This document shows positions 38,801-46,900 of a stretch of 64,000 nucleotides of DNA, piece after piece (the first letter of the stretch is position 1; each line of letters begins with the position of its first letter). Both the position numbers and the translations under genes were made by a program. Source of the stretch: Liolophura sinensis. Its lineage: Eukaryota > Mollusca > Polyplacophora > Chitonida > Chitonidae. A model generated the notes under the pieces. That model saw only the letters and a program-made list of their open reading frames with translations, made no database searches and was not told the origin of the DNA. The stretch covers positions 10,403,385 through 10,467,384 of the forward strand of contig NC_088295.1 of assembly GCF_032854445.1 (NCBI RefSeq), in the 5' to 3' direction.

Positions 38801-40358
38801 TTTTCACCTGTCAAAACATTTCTGTATGCATGAACAACAGCCGATTCAAGATCAAAACATGATACACTTGTTATGCTAGATCCAAATGTAGAAGATATTA
38901 GACGACAAAATTTATTATTTGCACTTTAGTTACTGGCAGTATACAGTATAAATCTAAAGTGTATCTGAACACAAGCCGTTCTCGTGATTGTTGTAATTCA
39001 TCGCATTAGCTTCTTTCCTCAGAAATCACTGATACATGTACACGTTCGAAACTGGACCCTCGATGACACTTTACAACAGCACAAAATAAATGATCATCGG
39101 TGTAAAACTAAAACCATACATCCAGAGCGATAATAGGAAGATTTAATACAGTACAGTAACCTTCAGTTTCTGAAAACCAACATGTCGTGGAGAGCGCCGC
39201 GCACGTAAATTACTTTGGATATCTACTTTCAATTTTGACATGATTGTTTGCTTTAAATCTCATATGTATGCTTTAGCTTTCAGGAATTTAGGAGTACATA
39301 CAAATTGTCCTGAATATTCAGTACGCTGTTTTAATTTTAGATGCGTATCATCTACTTTTTAAGCACATTTACAGCTGCACGCCCTTAGCTGTAGCACTGG
39401 GGTCAAGGTCAAATGGCATACCTGCCGTCTAATAACTTTCACATTCTTTATTTTCACCATTTTGGTGACTAACAAAACGCTCGGCTGCCGCAAGGTAGGC
39501 CTAAATATTATTAAGAACTGTTAAACAGATGAACTTAGGGTACCTTACAAGCTGTAAATCTTTTTGCTAGATATACTATCACAGGCAATCAAGGTACATG
39601 TACCAACTGGTAAATGACATCTACCGCCACTATCCTCAAAATAGTACAAGCTTATTCAATATCCTTTCGTAACATAAAACTAAATGAATAATAAATGAAA
39701 GCACGACTCCAAACATAATTAATTTTTGTTCAATGCTCAATCATAACATATAAATCCCAAGAAAACAATGAAGAAAACATCACGAAAAGCTGATATTTGA
39801 CCATAACACACAGTCTACATCATTAAGCGTACTGAGTGAAACTACTTCTGGAAATTTCTTTACAATTTTTCATGCCTCTACAATGGGCCTCTGGCGATTC
39901 TCACCAATGAATTCATCAAAAAAAAATCCCCCACCACAAAAACCACCATGCCAAGGTTCACCCTCCTTTCGCTTTCTGGCAAAGAAATATGTCAGCTTCC
40001 CAGTCTGCAAAAGTCGCTAATTTCCAACTGAGCGAAATTACAAACACTGTTTCATCTGATGCTATCTCATTTAAGTGTGTTACATTTCAGACAACATTAT
40101 CACACTGCTTGCTCACAAACACGGCATGCTGTGGTTGACCTCAACATCAGCAGCTGCATGCAAGTCAAGATGAGGCGCCTGCAGCCGGCTACATCTTACA
40201 CACTATATACTCACCAAAAACAAAAATGCGTAGATGAAGAGAAACAATTTGTTCAGACTGTAAGTTGTGCATGCACACAGCGGTTTTCGCGGGTGCGAGC
40301 GTGGTTTGCTGTCGCTGTTTGGAAGCATCTTCTTCCCATCTTCGTTTTCTGCCGCCAT
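17750..40358 (-). CDS. TSPAN15: TspanC8 tetraspanin, TSPAN15-like, 8 exons, 288 aa
   Basis: Coding exons: 40358-40215, 35452-35267, 34234-34160, 24517-24422, 23248-23132, 22857-22807, 21425-21309 and 17830-17750. All junctions are phase 0 with GT-AG ends, giving 288 codons plus TGA. Four membrane segments lie at about residues 36-59, 77-98, 109-131 and 248-273. The large extracellular loop has the CCG motif (170-172) and eight cysteines (170, 171, 187, 195, 201, 202, 214, 236), the signature of the TspanC8 subgroup, whose members escort ADAM10 out of the ER and set its substrates. WAETERRQY, FAIPQIFGILL and RRVEEMI resemble TSPAN15 by memory (AEVERQKY, LLPQFLGVLL, TRVEDII). One N-glycosylation sequon (NVS, 221) sits in the loop. 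The gene is divergent from the prosaposin gene. TSPAN15 orthology over another TspanC8 member is inference. Confidence 0.92.
18090..21120. repeat. Intronic duplicated segment, copy A (intron 7)
   Basis: This segment matches 38128-39915 collinearly and in direct orientation, at high but imperfect identity. Shared landmarks include ATATACTGTAAGATTGTAGA, CATTCTAGAATAAATTAATT, GTATACAGTATAAATCTAAA and ATTTAGG(C/A)GTACA. Copy A is longer because of about 460 bp near 18401-18865 and a 562-bp insertion at 19914-20475 that copy B lacks. No ORF is shared. It is either a segmental duplication between introns 1 and 7 of one gene or two copies of an unknown element. Confidence 0.8.
19914..20475. mobile_element. 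TTAA-flanked MITE with empty-site evidence
   Basis: The element begins AGGAGAAGAAAATTTC and ends with the complement-related AAAGTTTTCTTTTCCT (13 of 16 matching), and is flanked by TTAA on both sides (19910-19913 and 20476-20479). The paralogous segment at about 39250 has the uninterrupted empty site GCTTTAAATCTC with a single TTAA. That comparison makes insertion with a TTAA target duplication very likely. Internal sequence is non-coding. piggyBac-type transposases use TTAA, but the termini are not CCC-type, so the family is unassigned. Confidence 0.8.
21309..21425 (-). CDS. TSPAN15: Tetraspanin exon 7 (loop end, TM4 start)
   Basis: 39 codons from SVKIEERIFYRGC to FAIPQ. It holds the eighth loop cysteine (RGC, 236) and most of TM4. 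The acceptor TTATTGAAG has a weak pyrimidine tract; the donor CAG|GTGTGT is acceptable. Confidence 0.88.
22110..22136. repeat. Perfect 27-nt palindrome
   Basis: ACACTTTAATTCT, one G, then its exact reverse complement AGAATTAAAGTGT. It sits in tetraspanin intron 6. No known function. Confidence 0.85.
22807..22857 (-). CDS. TSPAN15: Tetraspanin exon 6 (51-bp micro-exon)
   Basis: 17 codons, DGTRDVNCGVAIRYNVS, between acceptor TATGGTAG and donor TCG|GTAAGT. It provides the seventh cysteine (NCG) and the NVS glycosylation sequon. It is too short for ORF calling but is needed for the eight-cysteine pattern, and both ends are phase 0. Confidence 0.85.
23132..23248 (-). CDS. TSPAN15: Tetraspanin exon 5 (CCG motif exon)
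   Basis: 39 codons opening LECCGLESYKDYEE. It contains the family-defining CCG, then FAC, EAC and SCC, which are six of the eight loop cysteines. Acceptor CACTTTCAG, donor GAA|GTGAGT. Confidence 0.93.
24080..24418. repeat. ~33-36-bp minisatellite against exon 4 donor
   Basis: About nine copies of a unit like TGTTACGACTGTGGTGATTT plus ATCATTTTGTACA. The last degraded unit (TGTTACGATTATTATCATATG) ends a few bases from the exon 4 donor at 24421, so the array occupies the first ~340 bp of intron 4. The plus-strand ORFs here are repeat artefacts. Confidence 0.85.
24422..24517 (-). CDS. TSPAN15: Tetraspanin exon 4 (loop start)
   Basis: 32 codons, IPALTKHGFLFAIEDYTSSD and onward to RLQMG, covering helix A/B of the large extracellular loop. 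FAIEDY corresponds to the family GIENYYDD segment. Acceptor TTTTGCAG, donor GGG|GTGAGT. The spacing from TM3 to CCG equals that of human TSPAN15, so no exon is missing in the 9.6-kb intron 3. Confidence 0.87.
25417..25441. repeat. Poly-G tract
   Basis: A 12-13-base G run, one T, then a second G run of about ten bases. It could fold as a G-quadruplex on the plus strand; in the tetraspanin pre-mRNA it is C-rich. Confidence 0.85.
26380..26520. repeat. Dispersed repeat family 2, copy 1
   Basis: Shares ACACA(G/A)GCACTG(C/G)AAC(G/T)TCACA, TGT(G)TTCTAC and GTAGCTCATCCTC(G/A)AGTCTCCCATTG with 34980-35140, and more weakly with 61600-61760. It is non-coding and probably a SINE-like element. Confidence 0.55.
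26606..26940 (-). mobile_element. tRNA-derived SINE, copy 2
   Basis: Diverged copy of the element at 3750-4121 in the same orientation. It has the TTTAACGTCATA tail, CATATGACGACG, GTGCTGCTTCACTGAGAC, GGGTCAACCAGTCGTTGCAC, and an eroded tRNA-like head near 26940. It lies in tetraspanin intron 3. Confidence 0.7.
27649..27900. repeat. ~103-bp tandem repeat, about 2.5 copies
   Basis: CTACATGTACATACTTTTAA through ATCACTATCTTGTCAATACT and ATCATCCCATTA repeats at 27649 and 27752, with a third, diverged partial unit to about 27900. Intronic and non-coding. Confidence 0.75.
28437..28670. repeat. Dispersed repeat family 1, copy 1
   Basis: Shares AAAATATTTTGAA, TCTGAGAGAACTATGGGG, AGAGAAATAAT, ATAATTGTATGCATAA and AAAGTGCTTTAGTGGT with copies at 44530-44735 and 52990-53175. 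All three are on the same strand. It is non-coding and unclassified. Confidence 0.7.
33793..33892. repeat. 20-bp tandem repeat, five perfect copies
   Basis: GATATGGCCGCAATACTGCA is repeated five times without change. Perfect identity implies very recent expansion. It lies in tetraspanin intron 3. Confidence 0.95.
34160..34234 (-). CDS. TSPAN15: Tetraspanin exon 3 (TM3)
   Basis: 25 codons, FLVLTVLAFLAQVVIGILGF then VFRER: the third membrane segment. Acceptor CCTTTTTGCAG, donor AGG|GTGAGT. Both ends phase 0. Confidence 0.9.
34970..35140. repeat. Dispersed repeat family 2, copy 2
   Basis: Related to 26380-26520 and 61600-61760: a TTCTTTATTA start, CATAAAACACATG, ACAAGCACTGGAACTTCACA and GTAGCTCATCCTCAAGTCTC. 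In tetraspanin intron 2. Confidence 0.55.
35267..35452 (-). CDS. TSPAN15: Tetraspanin exon 2 (TM1 end, small loop, TM2)
   Basis: 62 codons beginning IIGLILLVVGIWAETERRQY. It completes TM1, encodes the small extracellular loop and TM2 (VALLIFVGLFIAVNSLFG), and ends LKENVTLLKL at donor TTG|GTGGGT. Acceptor TTTTGGCAG. Confidence 0.93.
36973..37165 (-). mobile_element. tRNA-derived SINE, minus strand
   Basis: Reverse copy of the element at 59401-59664. The (TTTA)n tail complement sits at 36973, followed by GGTGTTTTACGCC, GGCCGCCAGCATTATGATGG, and the head complement ATTGGTGAGAGGCTCCTGGG near 37107. The central part is shortened. In tetraspanin intron 1. Confidence 0.75.
38128..39915. repeat. Intronic duplicated segment, copy B (intron 1)
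   Basis: Collinear partner of 18090-21120. It is about 1.8 kb because it lacks the 562-bp MITE and the ~460-bp block of copy A. Both copies are in introns of the same tetraspanin gene and in the same orientation. Confidence 0.8.
40215..40358 (-). CDS. TSPAN15: Tetraspanin exon 1 (start, N-tail, TM1 start)
   Basis: 48 codons from ATGGCGGCAG (context GACGCGATGG, good) to FIYAFLFL at donor TTG|GTGAGT. It encodes a hydrophilic N-tail with a CAC pair before TM1 that may be palmitoylated. It joins exon 2 as FLFL-IIGL inside TM1, as in TSPAN15. Confidence 0.9.
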
Positions 40359-40885
40359 CGCGTCAAGTTTTCGGACTAATCTGCAGAAACGTCATTCCAA
40401 ATGAGGTTAAGGATTATTCAGAATGTAAATGCTTAACCAGAAAAAAGGCCGAAATGAGAGATTACAATGATTTCCAACTCCACCACCAACTGCATGCTTC
40501 GTTTTGACGGCTTCAAATTTTTGGAAAGCATAATGCAATTTAAATTATCACGTGCTGTGTCGTTTGTCGAATTTCAGCCTAGGACTGGTACTTAGCTTAG
40601 AAAATAAAAGAATTTAAGTCTGTGCTTTGTCACTCATATACTAAGTTTTTCATTGTTTTATGATTTTCCGGATTGCATAACTCTATGTAACGAATAAATA
40701 TTTTTCTAGTATCAAAAAAAGGCAAAAAAAAAGCAGAGAAAATATGTTTTAATAAGTCAAGAGAAATAATGATTTGAACTGTATTGGTCCGTTTTTCGAT
40801 TTAAACTGACATTTTGTATTTTTAAGTTAAGATTTTTAAGCCGTCACATGACTTATCACATGACTGCGTCTGCTGGCCAGCCAAC
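40359..40885. promoter_or_regulatory. Bidirectional promoter, tetraspanin / prosaposin
   Basis: Only 527 bp separate the two divergent start codons. The interval holds TCACGTG at 40548-40554 and a tandem pair, GTCACATGAC (40843-40852) and ATCACATGAC (40855-40864). The pair differs by one and two bases from the CLEAR element GTCACGTGAC bound by TFEB/MITF factors that drive lysosomal genes. No canonical TATA box is evident on either side. The motif match is seen; TFEB control is inference. Confidence 0.6.
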
Positions 40886-40958
40886 ATGATGGAGAAAAAC
40901 ACGTTCACGATTTTGCTGGTAGTTTTGTTTTACGGAGTTTACCTCTGTCATGCCCTGG
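40886..40958 (+). CDS. PSAP: Prosaposin exon 1: signal peptide
   Basis: Starts at the first of two adjacent ATGs (CCAACATGATGG). MMEKNTFTILLVVLFYGVYL then CHALG forms a hydrophobic secretion signal. Donor CTGG|GTAATA, phase 1. Confidence 0.8.
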
Positions 40959-43900
40959 GTAATATACGTTTACTTACATTTAGTTCGAATTCAGTTTTAT
41001 GTTTATTTTACTTATGTTTTTCTTGACAACTGTGATAAACGTACAAACATCTTCCAGACATTGTCACTGAATGTGCCTTGGGGGCCTAGATAGTACAGGC
41101 ACTTTAAAAAACTCCGTTGGTATCCGTTGGTAAGAACATGGCGCGGCTTTCAAACTCAGACCTATTTTGCACTTACATCCATAGAACAGTCTTCTGTAGC
41201 TCTGGGCTGGTATTTATCAAGCAGCTGAAGACTTAAAGTGATAGACAGCACCTGATTAATGTTTGTGCCCACTGGAAGACTACCATTCAAAAGTGTCTTA
41301 AACTGGCATTAAATATTTTTTAGAATTTTTTTCAACTCAGTGAAACTTGAGTGAGACTTCATCTTGACACAGCCTCAGCAGGTCCCCATTAGAGAAAGCA
41401 AAGTTATGTCACTTTACTCTAGCTCTTTGAGTCTAATCAGTAGTCTGTAGTGGATAAAAGTTTGTGGCAATGAGGGCCCTGTGTGATAAATATAGTTTTC
41501 TCAGAAAGTGGACATACTGGAAGAATGTTTCTTCCACTGCTGGCACGGTTGATGCAGAAAGCCTACTATATCATTTCCAGGGAACTACAGCAACCCTGTT
41601 TAAATAACCTGTTCAAATAACCTTTGACCTTTTGCAGATGCACGGCCCGGGTACTCCTGGCTTAGGTTGTAGCCTCAGGAGAGGTTGTGCTGGTGATTTT
41701 GACCCCTATTAAATGTTTACAAAATTACAATAGGATTGGTGTACAACTAGATTCATGCTCAATTCTGAAACAGATGAAAATAAATGTAAGCACCACTGAG
41801 GCTGATCTAAGCAATCAACTGTCGCTAAATTTTATGCTTCAGTTTTATTGCAGTGGCTTCTAAGGTGAAAGCAGTGCTGACCTAGTTACCGTACACATCA
41901 GAGAAAGCACCTTGGCTGGAACATGGCATTTCAATAATATTTCTGTATTTTTTAAAAGAAAATAGTGCTTTAATCAATCAAATCTGCATAATTCGATATA
42001 AATACTGTTTTTTGTAGCAATCCCTGATTCTGCTGATGAGAGGTTTTCAACATGTTCATTGTGTCATCAGATAGTGGACAAAACATCCTCTACTATACTC
42101 AAGTCAAATGGACGGGTATGTGTTCATAGAAATTATATATTCCTGTGTAATCGTTGACAGCCAGTCAAAACACTGATATAAACATTCACATATACACACA
42201 GGTTCTGTTTCTTAGCTATAGTTGAGAGGTGACTTTCTGTGTGCTCACATTTTTTAAGGTCATGTCTTATGAAAAAAATATTATACAAATTCTTTGAAAA
42301 AAATATGATATGCTGTACATGTGTGACAGCTACGGTGTTGATTAGATGGAGAGGGTAGATCTGAAGTAGAATACACACTTCCGGTTTTGTGGTTATCTGT
42401 TTTTCTTGCTTATAGGAAGAAGTAGGTGTTCAAGCTATGGTACAATTCTGCCAGTTATTGACAAGGCCTTCAGAATTGCAGTCTTGTTCTGAGTTTGTGG
42501 AAAATTTTGGGCTGACAGTGGTAGATTATGTTCTGTCAGGACAGGCAAGTACACGTATATAAATGATAATGACATAGAATCTTTAAAAATACAAAGTAAA
42601 CTGTTTATTGAAATTGTCATGGCGATGTTGAGGATGACCAACTAAATATATAGCAAATATAATAAAATTATATTAAGATAATGATAGAGTAAATATAAAA
42701 TCATATCCTACATGTAGTTTGCATATATTCCAGCTGTGAACTTGTAGCTGTGTTAACATTTTATTGATTGAGGTACTTTTGTTATACACAGGGAACTAAA
42801 CAAGTCTGTGCTAATATTCAAGCCTGCTATGCTGAAAACTTTGTCGCAGAACCACATGTCATAAATGAGGTTGGCATTGAATCAGAGATGCAGCAAAACC
42901 TTCCAGAGACGCAGCAAAATCTCTCAGAGACAGGTGGCTTCAAGGTAGGGGGGGGTTCATTCAATGAGGTTTATCCCTCTTTGATTGTTAAGTGTGATGG
43001 CTGACAATAGTTTGTTCAGTTTTATTATTATGGCATATACTGATAAAAATGCTGAACATGGCGCTCATTTATCACGTAAATATATCTTCAGTGGTGTAGA
43101 CGATGAATTCAACACAAATGGCTGTTGGGATCTTGTATGCTGATATCTGGCTTTAATATACCATCATTCATAACCATACATAGATAGTTTTCTGTACTAT
43201 CACACAAAGATGGGTCAGAATGTTCACCCTGGCATACAGGCTGGTAATCAGTTGCAATTAGTTGTGCTCAGTTGTTACCAGATGTTATCGGTAGTTATCA
43301 GTAGTTATCAGGTCCAAGCTGGAGTGAAAACAAACCTTGGATTACCTTACTATTTATGAAGTATCAGACAATACGCAAATTTACGGTAATTTACCAAAAT
43401 CAAAGTTTTATATCAGGAAGCATTTTTCCACGTAATTCTGCTACATATGCACTAAACACTACTCTTATTTCTTAAACAACAAACTACAGATACAGTATAG
43501 AACATAAAACAATGAAAAAGTACATATTTATTCACATTCCTGCTGCTTAACATAAACATTATGTTGTTGTTATTACATCCAATATGCCACATGTACTCAT
43601 AAACTCAAAAAAGTCCACAAAAGTCCACTTCACACCTACATCAGGTAATTAACTTCACAGTTCTTCTGACAAGTATTGCTTTACAACACGACATCACTGA
43701 TGCTACTTTATTCAGTTACATCGCCTCAACAAATTCAAAGACTCATGAAGTAAACTTGTCCGAACTACATGTCAACGATTATTTTTTGCCTCTCTCCCGT
43801 TGCATTCAAAACCTTAACTGTCTATTACCAAAAATGCGGAGCGGGACTATCCGCCATCAACAAATGGGAAATTGATATGATACTGCACATTTTTCACAAT

Positions 43901-46900
43901 CTAGGTGATTTTCAAGTTCAGTTATTTTTATATCCTCCTCCAACATTGGAAAGAGATCTATTCTCTGATCTACAGATCAGCAACAGTTGGTTTGGCATGA
44001 TGTACCCATTGCGTCAGATTGACAACGACTTTCAGCTGTGTAACTGTTTTGATCAGCTAAACACATGTATCCTTTAAAGTGTCCCATTATTATTTCAGGC
44101 TGATGCCCGCTGTGAGCTGTGCAATTGTTTTGATCAGATAACATGTTTCCTGTGAAGTATTGCTTAATTGTTTTAGGCTGGCACCCACTCTCAGCTTTTT
44201 TTGATCAGCTAATACATGTACATGAGTCCTGTGAAGTATCCGTTATTTAAATATACCTTGTAACACGTAATTGTTTCAGGCTGATGCCCGCTGTGAGCTG
44301 TGCAAGTTTTTTGTCCAGCTTCTAGACAGTAGCCTGGCTGAGGAGAAGACCCTGGCTACCATCAATGGCACCCTCATGGCCATATGCAACTCCCTCACTC
44401 AGCCTCTTCTCAAGTCTGTTGTAAGAAACAAATTATCGCATGTATTATTGTTGTCAGTGAAAAACATATTGGTGCTTGAAAATTTTTGAAATACCTGTCT
44501 GCCCAGGTAATTCTTTGACCTTCAGTCACCACTGCAAAAAATATTTTGAATTATTCTCTGAGAACTATGGGGCGTAGAGAAATAATTTGCACAGTTTTAT
44601 GAATCTTACATCTTGAAAAGTGAAACAACTAAGTCATTTTTCACATCATTTTCATAATAATTGTATGCATAAATTCCACTGAAAAAACTGCTTTAGAGGT
44701 CAAAAAGGTTGAAGATTTACAGTAACACCAAATCTTACTTTCTAAACAGTGATGTTTATATTATAAAACATATTACATAGCCTTTTTTGCGTCACAGTCA
44801 TGACAATGGTTTATGTTCTACATTCTTGGCATTTCATTTATTGCTATTTACAGGTAGATAATTCCATTGCTTCAAAACCTATCGATTTTTATTGTATAAT
44901 TTTGTTTAGATGTTATTTACTGATTATTTCTTGTTGGTAGTGTCTTGCCCTGGACTCACAAGTGATTACACTTTTTGAACAAGGCCTGGATCCCTCAACG
45001 TCTTGTCAGAAGACTAATTTTTGTCCAGGTAAGTATAAAACATACATATAACAAGATTTTCAAACTTTTTATTAAGGATGCTATATGAGAGACTTTGGAC
45101 AAAAAATTCATATTTGCCAATCAATTCGAATTTTTCTTCACTCAGCAAGAATAGCTCAAATCATTGCTTTTCAGTAATTATCAAACTTAAAAAATAATCA
45201 AATTTTTAAAGCAACCATCATTGAATATAAATTTTAGGAACTTTATAATTCATTTTGAACAGTAACAGGGGCAAAAACAAGGCTGATAGTTTGTGAAAGG
45301 TAAGACTGATGTCCACATTCTTTTGCAGCATCCATTCCGGCAGATATCAATGTCTCTGGCATAGAGGGTTTAACATGTGATATGTGTAATATCCTGATTG
45401 AAGACATTGCCATACATGCAAATGTCATGTCAGAGGTGAGTGGATGGAGTGTAGCTGAATGCCACACATGCAAATGTCATGTCAGAGGTGAATGGATGGA
45501 GTGTAGCTGAATGCCACACATGCAAATGTCATGTCAGAGGTGAATGGATGGAGTGTAGTTGAATGCCATGGATGCAAATGTCATGTCAGAGGTGAGTGGA
45601 TGGAGTGTAGCTGAATGCCATGGATGCAAATGTTATGTCAGAGGTGAGTGGATGGAGTGTAGCTGAATGCCATGGATGCAAATGTCATGTCAGAGGTGAG
45701 TGGATGGAGTGTAGCTGAATGCCACACATGCAAATGTCATGTCAGAGGTGAATGGATGGAGTGTAGTTGAATTCCATGGATGCAAATGTCATGTCAGAGG
45801 TGAGTGGATGGAGTGTAGCTGAATGCCATGGATGCAAATGTTATGTCAGAGGTGAGTGGATGGAGTGTAGCTGAATGCCATGGATGCAAATGTCATGTCA
45901 GAGGTGAGTGGATGGAGTGTAGCTGAATGCCACACATGCAAATGTCATGTCAGAGGTGAATGGATGGAGTGTAGTTGAATGCCATGGATGCAAATGTCAT
46001 GTCAGAGGTGAGTGGATGGAGTGTAGCTGAATGCCATGGATGCAAATGTTATGTCAGAGGTGAGTGGATGGAGTGTAGCTGAATGCCATGGATGCAAATG
46101 TCATGTCAGAGGTGAGTGGATGGAGTGTAGCTGAATGCCATGGATGCAAATGTCATTTCAGAGGTGAGTGGATGGAGTGTAGCTGAATGTCATGGATGCA
46201 AATGTCATGTCAGAGTAGACCACACATGCAAATGTCATGTCAGAAGTGAGTGGATGGAGTGTAGCTGAATGCCATGGATGCAAATGTCATGTCAGAGGTG
46301 AGTGGATGGAGTGTAGCTGAATGCTATGGATGCAGATTTCATGCCAGAGGTGAATGGATGGAGTGTAGCTGAATGCCACACATGCAGATTTCATGTCAGA
46401 GGTGAGTGGATGGAGTGTAGTTGAATGCCATTGATGCAAATGTCATGTCAGATGTGCGTGGATGGAGTGTAGCTGATTGCCATGGATGCAAATGTCATGT
46501 CAGAGGTGAGTGGATGGAGTGTAGCTGAATGCCACACATGCAAATGTCATGTCAGAGGTGAGTGGATGGAGTGTAGCTGAATGCCATGGATGCAGATGTC
46601 ATGTCAGAGGTGAGTGGATGGAGTGTAGCTGAATGCCATTGATGCAAATGTCATGTCAGAGGTGAGTGGATGGAGTGTAGCTGAATGCCATGGATGCAGA
46701 TGTCATGTCAGAGGTGAGTTTATGGAGTGTAGCTGAATGCCATGGATGCAGATGTCATGTCAGAGGTGAGTGGATGGAGTGTAGCTGAATGCCATGGATG
46801 CAGATGTCATGTCAGAGGTGAGTGGATGGAGTGTAGCTGAATGCCATGGATGCAAATGTCATGTCAGAGGTGAGTGGATGGAGTGTAGCTGAATGCCATG

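Noticed and set aside
43769-44077. 102-aa plus-strand ORF in prosaposin intron 4
   Set aside because: No similarity to saposins except where it enters the ghost exon repeats; no splice support.
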